Assembly (NCBI GenBank): GCA_900544425.1
Contig: UQUX01000081.1
Location: forward strand, 1 to 8,274
Direction of reading: 5' to 3'
Origin: an uncultured Collinsella sp.
Lineage (GTDB): Bacteria > Actinomycetota > Coriobacteriia > Coriobacteriales > Coriobacteriaceae
DNA: 8,274 nt
Position numbers and translations under genes: made by a program. Shown piece by piece: positions 1 through 6,406 of this stretch. The notes under the pieces are model-generated. The model searched no databases and was not told the DNA's origin. It worked only from the letters and a program-made list of their open reading frames with translations. The number at the start of each line of letters is the position of its first letter. Position 1 is the first letter of the stretch.

Positions 1-41
1 ACGTCAGATTGCCGCTTAGGGGCGTTTGCAGCGTCAATTGG

Positions 42-1169
42 TTATGCGAAGACGATTAAATTATCCCTGTGTATCGCCGGCTTCTCGGCCAGGTTAGCGA
101 GCAGGCGGTTGCTGGCGATCTGGTCCTGGCGGCGACCGGCAGCAAGTTCCAGCACGTCCGAATCGGCCTCGGCGATACCGCGGGCGACGACCATACCGCT
201 CGGATCGCACACATCGAGCACATCGCCCTCGGCAAACTGGCCATCGACCTCGCGAATACCCACCGCAAGCAAAGAAGAGCCACGGCTAACCAGCGCCTTC
301 GCAGCACCATCATCAACCGTCACCGACCCATGTGCCTTGTCGCCCAGCGCGATCCACAGCTTGCGGGGCGCGATGTCCAGACGCTCCGCCGGCGGATCGA
401 ACAGCGTGCCCACGCTCTCGCCGCGGGCGAGGCGCACGAGCGCATCGGGCTCCTCGCCCGAGCAAATCACGCTCTGAATGCCCGCCGTCATCAGGATGCG
501 ACTCGCGCGGATCTTGGTAATCATGCCGCCCGTGCCCACCGATGTGGAAGAATCGCCCGCCGAGGCAATAATCTTGGCATCGATCTTATGCACGACAGGA
601 ACAAACTCGGCCGTGGGGTCCTCATGCGGATTGGCAGTATAGAGACCATCGATGTCCGAGAGCGTCACGCACAGATCGGCAGATACCAGGCAGCTCACGA
701 GCGCCGCCAGTGTGTCGTTGTCGCCAAACTTGATCTCGTCGACGGTAACGGTGTCGTTCTCGTTGACGACCGGCACCACGCCCAGCTCCACCAGACGCAG
801 CAGGGCGTCGCGCGCGTGCAGGTAGGACGTGCGACGCGCCGTGTCGTGACGCGTGAGCAGCACGAGCGAGGTGAGCAGGTCGCGCGCATGGAACTCCTCG
901 TCGTAGGCCGACGAGATGATGCACTGACCAGCCGAGGCGCAGGCCTGCAGGCTCGGAAGGTCGCCGACCGGCTTGCGGTCGAAGCCCAACACGGGATAGC
1001 CACAGGCAATAGCGCCCGAGCTCACCACGACCAGACGCCAGCCGAGCTTGCGCAGCGCTGCGGCTTGATCGGCAAGTCCGCCGATAAAGGCGCGGTTGAC
1101 CTTGCCATCGGCGCCCACCACCGTGGACGAACCGATCTTTACCACCATCGTTTTATAAGAAGTCGTCAT
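42..1169 (-). CDS. proB: Glutamate 5-kinase (proline biosynthesis, first step)
   Basis: Phosphorylates L-glutamate with ATP to glutamyl-5-phosphate, the first committed step of proline synthesis, in the cytoplasm. The 375-residue product has the two-domain family layout. An amino-acid kinase domain covers about residues 8-255, with VVKIGSS (9-15), VSSGAIA (49-55), SAGQ (79-82), NENDTV (136-141), FGDND (148-152), LSDIDGLY (170-177) and GTGGM (212-216). A C-terminal PUA domain covers about 268-355. Length is close to the E. coli enzyme. The ATG at 1169 gives the usual short lead before the VVKIG strand, but no Shine-Dalgarno precedes it; ATG at 1148 (residue 8) also lacks one and sits too close to the kinase motif. 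It lies 79 bases after pncB on the same strand; a small GC hairpin (1199-1214) without a T-run sits in the gap, so read-through is possible. No proA is visible in the 41 bases left. Family assignment is very secure. Confidence 0.96.
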   Translation of the reverse strand: MTTSYKTMVVKIGSSTVVGADGKVNRAFIGGLADQAAALRKLGWRLVVVSSGAIACGYPVLGFDRKPVGDLPSLQACASAGQCIISSAYDEEFHARDLLTSLVLLTRHDTARRTSYLHARDALLRLVELGVVPVVNENDTVTVDEIKFGDNDTLAALVSCLVSADLCVTLSDIDGLYTANPHEDPTAEFVPVVHKIDAKIIASAGDSSTSVGTGGMITKIRASRILMTAGIQSVICSGEEPDALVRLARGESVGTLFDPPAERLDIAPRKLWIALGDKAHGSVTVDDGAAKALVSRGSSLLAVGIREVDGQFAEGDVLDVCDPSGMVVARGIAEADSDVLELAAGRRQDQIASNRLLANLAEKPAIHRDNLIVFA

Positions 1170-1248
1170 ACGTCAAACCAATCAACTGTTCAGCGAACGG
1201 CCGAGCTGGCGGCCAAGGGAGCGTGACTCGCCCCTACCGCCCAAGGAA

Positions 1249-2754
1249 TCATTTTGCCCAGGGGAAAGCCGAGGCCGCGGCCATATTCTTGCGCACGAGC
1301 TCGTCGCGCACCTGGGCCAGGCCCTGTTCCATACCCACCACGTAGGTCTGCGGATACAGGAAGCGCTTGAAAGCCGCATCCAGATGATCGAGCGCCCAAA
1401 CACAGCGCTCGCGCGCGTCCTGGATGCTCTCACGCGGAGCCACCGCACTGCCGTCGCGCACGATCGGCACCAACAGCTCACGATACTCAAGTTCGGACAC
1501 GTCGGTCACCAGGGCGGCATCATTCACGGCCACGAGGGTATTGCCGCGCGCGGCGCCCTCCCCCGCCAGATGGTCCTCGTCGTAGATCATGTCGCAGACC
1601 GGACCGCCAAAGCCGTCGTAATAACGGCGCACGCGCTGTACGCCCGGGATCGTGCGCTTATAGGGCTGCTCGGAGAGCTTGACCACCGGCGTCCACGGGT
1701 CGGCCTCGCTCGCACGGCGGGCGGAAAGCTTGTACACGCCGCCCAACGCCGGCTGGTCGTAGCAGGTCGCAAGCTTGGTACCCACGCCAAAGCTATCGAT
1801 GGGCGCGCCCTGGTCGAGCAGCGACTGAATCGTGTACTCGTCCAGGTCGTTGGACACCGAGATACCCACATAGGGCAGGCCCTCGGCATCAAAACGGCCG
1901 CGAACATACTTGGAGAGCTTGGCAAGGTCGCCGGAGTCGATGCGAATAGCCGACAGGCGCTCGCCCACCGCCTCCATCTCCTTGGCAACCGTAATGGCAT
2001 GCTCGCAGCCCTCGCGCACGTCATAGGTGTCGATGAGCAGCGTGCAGTTCTTGGGGCTCGACTTGGCAAAGGCGCGGAAGGCCTCGAGCTCGGAATCGAA
2101 GCTCATCACCCAGCTGTGCGCATGCGTGCCAAAGACGGGAATACCGTAGCGGCGGCCGGCGAGCACATTGGACGTAGAGGAGCAGCCGGCAACGTAGCTC
2201 GCGCGCGCAACAGCTAGGCCGCCATCGGGGCCCTGGGCACGGCGCAGGCCAAACTCCGCCACGGGGCGACCGTCAGCGGCGAGCACCACGCGCGCCGTCT
2301 TGGTGGCGACAAGCGTCTGGAACCCGACGATGTTGAGCAGCGCCGTCTCGAGCAGCTGGCACTCCAGCGCGGGGCCGGTGACGCGCGCCATGGGCTCGCG
2401 CGGAAAGACGAGCTCGCCCTCGGGCACGGCGTCGATGTTTACATGCGCACGAAAATCGCGCAGATAGTCGAGGAATGCGGACTTAAACATCGCGCCGCCG
2501 GCCGGGGCCTCAAGCGATGCGAGGTAGTCGATATCCTCGGGCGTAAAGCGCAGGTTCTCGACCAGCTCGGGCAGCTCGGCGGTGCCGCACATGACGGCAT
2601 AGGCGCTGCCAAAGGGATGGTCGCGGTAAAACGCGGTAAAACAACCCTGCTCATTGGCCTTGCCGCTCTCCCACAGGCCCTGGGCCATAGTGAGCTCGTA
2701 CAGATCGGTGAGCATTGCAATGTCGGTGGGATGCGAGATGTCGGTCAAAGCCAT
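1249..2754 (-). CDS. pncB: Nicotinate phosphoribosyltransferase (NAD salvage)
   Basis: Joins nicotinate to phosphoribosyl pyrophosphate, with ATP hydrolysis, to make nicotinate mononucleotide: the entry step of the Preiss-Handler NAD salvage route, cytoplasmic. The 501-residue protein opens with the typical LTDLYELTMAQGL (15-27). It carries EFGLRRAQ (167-174), the CSSTSNVLAG segment (191-200), GTHAHSW (209-215), IRIDSGDL (270-277) and GVGTKL (323-328). H213 aligns with the histidine that is transiently phosphorylated in this family (known for the Salmonella enzyme; position inferred by motif). Length fits the longer bacterial form. The ATG at 2754 is preceded by an AAAGG-type ribosome site about 8 bases upstream. 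It follows the coiled-coil membrane protein by 84 bases and precedes proB by 79, all on the minus strand, which suggests but does not prove co-transcription. No NAD-responsive operator is recognisable. Confidence 0.96.
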   Translation of the reverse strand: MALTDISHPTDIAMLTDLYELTMAQGLWESGKANEQGCFTAFYRDHPFGSAYAVMCGTAELPELVENLRFTPEDIDYLASLEAPAGGAMFKSAFLDYLRDFRAHVNIDAVPEGELVFPREPMARVTGPALECQLLETALLNIVGFQTLVATKTARVVLAADGRPVAEFGLRRAQGPDGGLAVARASYVAGCSSTSNVLAGRRYGIPVFGTHAHSWVMSFDSELEAFRAFAKSSPKNCTLLIDTYDVREGCEHAITVAKEMEAVGERLSAIRIDSGDLAKLSKYVRGRFDAEGLPYVGISVSNDLDEYTIQSLLDQGAPIDSFGVGTKLATCYDQPALGGVYKLSARRASEADPWTPVVKLSEQPYKRTIPGVQRVRRYYDGFGGPVCDMIYDEDHLAGEGAARGNTLVAVNDAALVTDVSELEYRELLVPIVRDGSAVAPRESIQDARERCVWALDHLDAAFKRFLYPQTYVVGMEQGLAQVRDELVRKNMAAASAFPWAK

Positions 2755-2838
2755 GGGGCGACCTTTCGGATGTGTGGTACAGAATTTGAGGGTTAGACGA
2801 GAGCAGAGGATGCGGACATAACGCCCGATGCAAATAGG

Positions 2839-3297
2839 TTAGAGCAGGCCCATGCTGGTCAGGATCGTGTAGCCCATAAAGATGACAAACGCGATGAGGG
2901 CAAGGACAATGATGATTTTTTGAGCCGGCGCCATGCCAGGGATCTCGTTCTCGCCCGTAGGTTCCTTGGAGGTAACCATGCGCTGGGCAAAGGTCATCTC
3001 GTCACGGCTCGGCTTGGGCTCGACGGACTTGGGACGAGCGGCCTTTTTAGGCTGAGGTTTGGGCGCGGCAGGTGCAGGCTTCGCAGCAGCGGGCTTGGGT
3101 GCGGGCGCGGGCTTGCGCTCGGATGCGGCGTTCGAGGCGACCTCCTCGGCCTTCGCACGCTCGGCGCGCAGGGCAGCCAGCTCCTCACGCTCGCGACGGG
3201 CCTCTTCCCGAGCCTCGCGGCGGGCCTTCTCAGCGCGGAGCTCTTCCAACTCAGCGCGCTCCTCGTCGGACAATGGTTGGGACTCAAGCTCGGCCAT
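2839..3297 (-). CDS. Small tail-anchored coiled-coil membrane protein, function unknown
   Basis: I do not recognise this 152-residue protein. Three parts are visible. Residues about 8-58 are a highly charged Glu/Arg/Ala-rich helix that should form a coiled coil. Residues about 60-98 are a disordered Ala/Pro/Lys-rich linker. After a short segment (99-125) comes one hydrophobic helix at about 127-147 with only a few residues behind it. With no signal peptide, the expected topology is a C-terminal anchor with the bulk in the cytoplasm. I start at the ATG at 3297, preceded by an AAAGGG ribosome site; the upstream ATG at 3333 lies inside the tRNA terminator stem and is unlikely. It is transcribed from the tRNA side toward pncB, 84 bases away. 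Low-complexity composition makes homology by eye unreliable; a structural or scaffold role is possible, and no enzyme motif is seen. Confidence 0.8.
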   Translation of the reverse strand: MAELESQPLSDEERAELEELRAEKARREAREEARREREELAALRAERAKAEEVASNAASERKPAPAPKPAAAKPAPAAPKPQPKKAARPKSVEPKPSRDEMTFAQRMVTSKEPTGENEIPGMAPAQKIIIVLALIAFVIFMGYTILTSMGLL

Positions 3298-3315
3298 GGT
3301 ATAGCCCTTTCTTTT

Positions 3316-3346
3316 AAAAAAAGCCGCCGACACAATGTCAGCGGCT
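3316..3346 (-). terminator. Intrinsic terminator after tRNA-Ala
   Basis: On the minus strand AGCCGCTGAC pairs with GTCGGCGGCT (ten pairs, one G-U) around a five-base loop, followed directly by a run of seven T. It begins 15 bases after the tRNA 3' end and overlaps the region just upstream of the coiled-coil gene, so most transcripts from the tRNA promoter should stop here. Confidence 0.88.
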
Positions 3347-3361
3347 TATCAAATCCAAGGG

Positions 3362-3434
3362 TGGAGACGAAGGGAGTCGAACCCTCGGCCTCTGCCATGC
3401 GACGGCAGCGCTCTCCCAACTGAGCTACGTCCCC
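3362..3434 (-). tRNA. tRNA-Ala (anticodon CGC)
   Basis: A complete 73-base cloverleaf reads on the minus strand. The acceptor GGGGACG pairs with CGTCTCC, the D stem is GCTC/GAGC, the anticodon stem is CTGCC/GGCAG, and the T arm has the TTCGACT loop. The anticodon loop GTCGCAT places CGC at positions 34-36, which reads the alanine codon GCG. The G3-U70 pair, the main identity element for alanyl-tRNA synthetase, is present, which supports the alanine call independently of the anticodon. The discriminator base is A; the 3' CCA is not encoded (ACCC follows). The gene has its own strong promoter upstream and an intrinsic terminator downstream, so it is a single-gene transcription unit. Confidence 0.96.
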
Positions 3435-3447
3435 AGGACAAGTCGAT

Positions 3448-3475
3448 ATTTTACCTACGGCTCGCCAACTGTCAA
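3448..3475 (-). promoter_or_regulatory. Promoter of tRNA-Ala
   Basis: On the minus strand a perfect -35 box TTGACA (3475-3470) is followed after 16 bases by TAAAAT (3453-3448), one mismatch from the -10 consensus. Transcription would start about 5-8 bases before the mature tRNA 5' end at 3434. This is the best sigma-70-type promoter I can see in the window. Confidence 0.82.
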
Positions 3476-3538
3476 CGCCCAATAACCAGTCTTTTTGGGG
3501 CGCGGCTATTTTGGCAACTTTTCGAACAGGCGATCCTC

Positions 3539-3576
3539 TCGATGATTTTTTATCCCCGTCCCAGAAAAATCATCGA
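3539..3576. repeat. Perfect 12-bp hairpin with GGGACGGGG loop
   Basis: The arms tcgatgattttt (3539-3550) and aaaaatcatcga (3565-3576) are perfect complements around a 14-base loop that reads CTGGGACGGGGATA on the minus strand. It starts 8 bases past the radical SAM stop codon. There is no T-run after the stem in either direction, so it is not a classic intrinsic terminator, although it could protect the mRNA 3' end. The loop core GGGAC-x-GG resembles the core of the two hairpins around the alkyltransferase gene, which suggests a related dispersed repeat. The relationship is inferred from only a few loop bases. Confidence 0.6.
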
Positions 3577-3584
3577 CGAGCGCA

Positions 3585-4523
3585 CTACTTTGCGCTGGTA
3601 AGAACACCGGTGGTGTCGAAGGCCGGGGTGAAGCTCTCGTCTACCGCGCCGCCCTCTTGCCAGAACATCGTCGTAAAACCCAGGTCGTCGGCATGGTCGA
3701 GCACCTGCTCGTACTCCTCGCGCGTCACGGCACGCGCCAGGTCGCCGCCCTGCTCGCGCATAAGTGCATTGGGCGTGTACTGGTTCATGACCGAGATCGG
3801 CACATCGCCCACCGTCTGCCACACCAGGTCCAGCACGCGACACGAATCGTCTGCATGTCCCGGCAGTACCAGATGGCGCACAATCATGCCGCGCTTCATG
3901 AGCCCGCCCTCATCCACCATCTCTCCCCCGCGGCGCTCGATCTCGCGCGCCATCTGAGCCAGGCCTGACACGGCCACACGTGGGTAGTCCTTTATATGAG
4001 AGAGCGACTGCGCAAGCCCGGCATTGGCATATTTAAAGTCGGTAAGCCACACATCGACCAGGTCGCCCAGCGCCGCCACGGCACTCGCGCGCTCGTAACC
4101 ACTCGTGTTGTAGACGATCGGGATAACCAGTCCGCGCGCCCGTGCCGCGGCAATCACGGCAGGCAACAGGTGCGCATAGTGCGTCGCCGTCACCAAATTG
4201 ATGTTGTTGGCACCCTGGTCCTGCAGTTCCAGCATAATCTCGACCAGGCGCTCAGGCGAAATCTCAAGGCCAAAAATGCCGGTCGAGATCTCGTGGTTCT
4301 GGCAGTAGATACATTTAAGCGAGCAACCGCTAAAGAAGATCGCGCCCGAACCGGCCTCGCCCGAGATAGGCGGCTCCTCCCACATATGAAGCGCGGCGCG
4401 GGCCACCTTGAGCGTGTCGTTAGCACCGCAGACGCCGTGCGCGCCCTCATCGCGCGCCGCACCGCAACGGCGCGGACACAAATGGCAGGCGGGCGAAAAA
4501 AGTTCGGTCAACGACGTCGGCAT
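3585..4523 (-). CDS. Radical SAM protein, PflX / COG1313 family
   Basis: A radical S-adenosylmethionine enzyme of the group annotated as putative pyruvate formate-lyase activating protein PflX. The true substrate of this family is not established as far as I know. In the 312-residue product the N-terminal cysteine pattern CxxCPRRC...CG (C13, C16, C20, C32) is the family hallmark. The CSLKCIYC motif (C67, C71, C74) binds the [4Fe-4S] cluster that cleaves SAM. The rest fits a partial TIM barrel, with NTSGY and LTDFKY motifs in the middle. I choose the ATG at 4523 because GGAG lies nine bases upstream; a TTG at 4538 would add five residues but overlaps that ribosome site. It is divergent from the small RNA and the glycosyltransferase gene. 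No pyruvate formate-lyase gene is adjacent, so activation of PFL cannot be assumed. Confidence 0.9.
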   Translation of the reverse strand: MPTSLTELFSPACHLCPRRCGAARDEGAHGVCGANDTLKVARAALHMWEEPPISGEAGSGAIFFSGCSLKCIYCQNHEISTGIFGLEISPERLVEIMLELQDQGANNINLVTATHYAHLLPAVIAAARARGLVIPIVYNTSGYERASAVAALGDLVDVWLTDFKYANAGLAQSLSHIKDYPRVAVSGLAQMAREIERRGGEMVDEGGLMKRGMIVRHLVLPGHADDSCRVLDLVWQTVGDVPISVMNQYTPNALMREQGGDLARAVTREEYEQVLDHADDLGFTTMFWQEGGAVDESFTPAFDTTGVLTSAK

Positions 4524-4607
4524 AAAAACATGCTCCAAAACAACGATTCAGCAGCTCAAACGTAAAGGGCCAGACCGGGTAGACGGCTCCGTCCCTAAGG
4601 CGCCGTA

Positions 4608-4636
4608 ATCGTCCGACACGATTTTTGTAATGTCAA
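4608..4636 (-). promoter_or_regulatory. Possible promoter of the radical SAM gene
   Basis: On the minus strand a perfect TTGACA (4636-4631) is followed after 17 bases by GACGAT (4613-4608), a weak -10 with three of six matches. It would give a leader of about 80 bases. The -35 box is convincing and the -10 is not. It lies back to back with the candidate plus-strand promoter of the small RNA. Confidence 0.4.
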
Positions 4637-4638
4637 GA

Positions 4639-4667
4639 CTGGAATCGATAAAGTGCCGCTTTATGAT
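4639..4667 (+). promoter_or_regulatory. Candidate promoter of the small RNA
   Basis: TATGAT (4662-4667) is a good -10 box. Seventeen bases upstream is only CTGGAA (4639-4644), a poor -35. Transcription would begin near A4674, just ahead of the structured RNA. The two divergent promoter regions here are separated by a few bases. Confidence 0.45.
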
Positions 4668-4673
4668 GTAGTT

Positions 4674-4818
4674 ATTCCGCCCCCCGCGGAGCAACTGGGT
4701 GAACCGTCGCGTTTATTTAGGGAGCCCACACAGTCGTGCCTAGTACAGGTATCCTTCGTTGTTAAGGACGCTGGAACAGTCGATGAGGGCACCCACCTGT
4801 TTTAGGTGGGTTCATTTT
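4674..4818 (+). ncRNA. Structured small RNA, possibly 6S RNA (SsrS)
   Basis: This stretch of about 145 bases has a -10 box just before it, no convincing reading frame, several self-complementary segments and an intrinsic terminator at its end. Pairings I can see: GCCC (4679-4682) with GGGC (4787-4790), which would close the molecule end to end; ACTG (4694-4697) with CAGT (4777-4780), or alternatively with CAGT at 4731-4734; and a hairpin TCCTT/AAGGA (4752-4756 with 4764-4768). A long rod closed at the ends with an open centre is the 6S RNA plan. The segments TTATTTAGGGAGCC and GGCACCCACCT also remind me of Gram-positive 6S sequences, but that is memory, not a search. 6S RNA binds the sigma-70 RNA polymerase holoenzyme and lowers transcription in stationary phase. 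Alternatives are another small RNA or a long structured leader of the downstream gene. TCCGC-CCCCC-GCGGA at the 5' end recalls the C-rich loops of actinobacterial 6C RNA, but only one such loop is present. Confidence 0.55.
4791..4818 (+). terminator. Intrinsic terminator of the small RNA
   Basis: ACCCACCT (4791-4798) pairs perfectly with AGGTGGGT (4804-4811) around a GTTTT loop, followed by TCATTTT. The T-run is interrupted, so efficiency may be moderate. It separates the small RNA from the glycosyltransferase leader. Confidence 0.7.
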
Positions 4819-5047
4819 CGTAACGTGGGGGGTGGTTTTCTTTTGCCGAAAATCACCATACAGTCCATATGGATCCCCGCCGGCATCCCGACAAGCCATC
4901 GACAACATTCCAATATCTGGTATGCGCGTGATAATCGCACGGTGCAAACCTCCGCACCCCCCTCGGTCGAGTATCATGGGACAGCTATGCCATTTCCGCG
5001 TAGCAACCTTTGACCTTTTCCTTCGACGCTTGGCGGTTTTTAGATTC
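4819..5047 (+). other. Leader region before the glycosyltransferase gene
   Basis: This completes the divergent gap of about 520 bases. It holds a ten-pair hairpin, GGTGGTTTTC (4831-4840) with GAAAATCACC (4848-4857, one G-U), and a ten-base palindrome TCCATATGGA (4864-4873). TCGACA (4899-4904) with TATGCG sixteen bases on is a weak promoter candidate; GATAAT at 4930-4935 is a good -10 sequence but has no -35 at the right distance. The glycosyltransferase frame stays open back to 4832, but this upstream part does not look coding. I recognise no riboswitch here. Confidence 0.4.
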
Positions 5048-6247
5048 ATGGCTTCATCCCCGAGCTACATACCGTACCTATGCGTGGCAGCGGCGGCTTT
5101 TATCACGACCTTCCTCGCGGTGCCCCTGGTCAAGCGCTTGGCAATTAAGCTCGATGCCGTCGACTATCCTTCTAAGCGCCGCATCAACACCAAGCCCATC
5201 CCGCGTTTGGGCGGAACGGCGGTATTTTTGGGCCTGGTCGTTGCCTGCATTGTGCAAATCCTAGGCACCTGGTACCTAGGCTGGCCACCCGTCCTGGTGC
5301 CGCACCCGCGCCTTCACATTAGCTATCCCATGCTGGCGCTCTCCTTTACCGTCATCTTTGCGACCGGCGCTATCGACGACGTCTTCCAGCTCACGCCCAA
5401 GCAAAAGCTGGCCGGACAGGTCCTCGCCGCGCTTATCGCCTGCATGGGCGGCCTAAAAATCGGCGTCATCGTCAACCCGTTTGCTCCCGGCGAGATCATG
5501 CTCGGATGGCTCGCCTACCCCATCACCGTAATCTATCTGGTGGCATTCACCAACATCATTAACCTCATCGACGGCCTCGACGGCTTGGCCACGGGCATCT
5601 GCGGCATCGCCTCGTTCACCATGTTTTCGATGGCCGTTCTCTCGGGCCGCATCGACGCCGCCGCGCTCTCCATTGCGCTCTTTGGCGCCTGTCTGGCCTT
5701 TTTGCGCTACAACTTCAACCCCGCAAGCATCTTCTTGGGCGACTCGGGGTCGCTGCTTCTGGGCTTTGCGCTGGGCTCCATCTCGCTGCTCAACGTGAGC
5801 CGCACCGCCGCACTCACCTCGCTTATCATCCCGCTCATCGTTGCCGGCGTGCCTATCATCGACACGTTTAGCGCCATCGTGCGCCGCAAGCGCGCCCACA
5901 TTAGCATCGGGCAGGCCGACAAGGGCCACATCCACCACCGCCTGATCCAAGAAGGCTACAACCAAAAACAGGCCGTGCTGCTCATCTATGCCTGGTGCAT
6001 CATGCTTTCGGCCGGCGCCGCCGCGATTAACCAGGTCGAGGTGCCCATGCGTGTGCTCATCTTTACCGTGCTCGCCATTGGCTCGGCTGCCTTCGCCAAG
6101 CACCTGCACCTGTTTGAACCCGTGCTGCGCCACCATTACAACAAGCGCACGCACGAGGACGAGCTGGTCACCCCCGACGACCCCGCTTTTAAGCAGGAGG
6201 AGCAGGCAGCCGAGGAGCGCAAAGAAGAGCGCCACCACAAGCTCTAG
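5048..6247 (+). CDS. WecA/TagO/MraY-family polyprenyl-phosphate sugar-1-phosphate transferase
   Basis: An integral membrane enzyme that moves a sugar-1-phosphate, usually GlcNAc-1-phosphate from UDP-GlcNAc, onto undecaprenyl (or decaprenyl) phosphate and so starts a cell-wall polymer or surface polysaccharide. The 399-residue protein has about ten to eleven membrane helices up to about residue 350. Family motifs are in order: DAVDYPSKRR then PIPRLGG (50-56); the aspartate pair D110-D111; NIINLIDGLDGLA (169-181), with D175 and D178 of the catalytic loop; FLGDSGS (229-235); and HIHHR (294-298). This pattern is WecA/TagO-like rather than MraY itself. Residues about 360-399 form a charged tail, probably cytoplasmic. 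I start at the ATG at 5048, immediately before the first membrane helix, although no clear Shine-Dalgarno precedes it; ATG at 4976 is in frame but would add an unusual N-terminus. The exact sugar and end polymer cannot be told from the sequence. Confidence 0.92.
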   Translation: MASSPSYIPYLCVAAAAFITTFLAVPLVKRLAIKLDAVDYPSKRRINTKPIPRLGGTAVFLGLVVACIVQILGTWYLGWPPVLVPHPRLHISYPMLALSFTVIFATGAIDDVFQLTPKQKLAGQVLAALIACMGGLKIGVIVNPFAPGEIMLGWLAYPITVIYLVAFTNIINLIDGLDGLATGICGIASFTMFSMAVLSGRIDAAALSIALFGACLAFLRYNFNPASIFLGDSGSLLLGFALGSISLLNVSRTAALTSLIIPLIVAGVPIIDTFSAIVRRKRAHISIGQADKGHIHHRLIQEGYNQKQAVLLIYAWCIMLSAGAAAINQVEVPMRVLIFTVLAIGSAAFAKHLHLFEPVLRHHYNKRTHEDELVTPDDPAFKQEEQAAEERKEERHHKL

Positions 6248-6283
6248 GGCAAGCTGCCGAGGATGTGCCGAGGCGTTGGCAGC

Positions 6284-6297
6284 CGTTCGCGCGAACG
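6284..6297 (+). other. GC hairpin in the trpS leader
   Basis: CGTTCGC/GCGAACG is a perfect 14-base palindrome 37 bases after the glycosyltransferase stop. The GGCGTT at 6272-6277 can alternatively pair with AACGCC (6294-6299), so two mutually exclusive folds exist. There is no T-run and no T-box consensus, so any regulatory role is speculative. The rest of this 159-base gap has only a TATCAT (6370-6375) that might be a -10 box for trpS. Confidence 0.3.
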
Positions 6298-6406
6298 CCG
6301 CGGCGGACTTGAAAGCCGGCCCCTGGCAGTCCCTCACCCACTCACGCCCACCCCTCTCAATAAACACGCTATCATCAAAACCTGCGAACGAACGTTAGGA
6401 GCAATC

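Noticed and set aside
69..1226. Long plus-strand frame (385 codons) antisense to proB
   Set aside because: It is the shadow of a clearly identified gene in GC-rich DNA; its Arg/His/Ala-rich composition matches no protein family.
1384..2217. Plus-strand frame antisense to pncB
   Set aside because: The pncB motifs are continuous on the minus strand; this is a composition artefact.
4831..4857. Similarity of GGTGGTTTTC here to the end of the repeat at 7824-7834
   Set aside because: Only about ten bases match, and the loop and arms otherwise differ, so I do not count it as another repeat copy.
5453..6367. Minus-strand frame antisense to the glycosyltransferase gene
   Set aside because: The opposite strand has all the family motifs; this frame is low-complexity shadow sequence.
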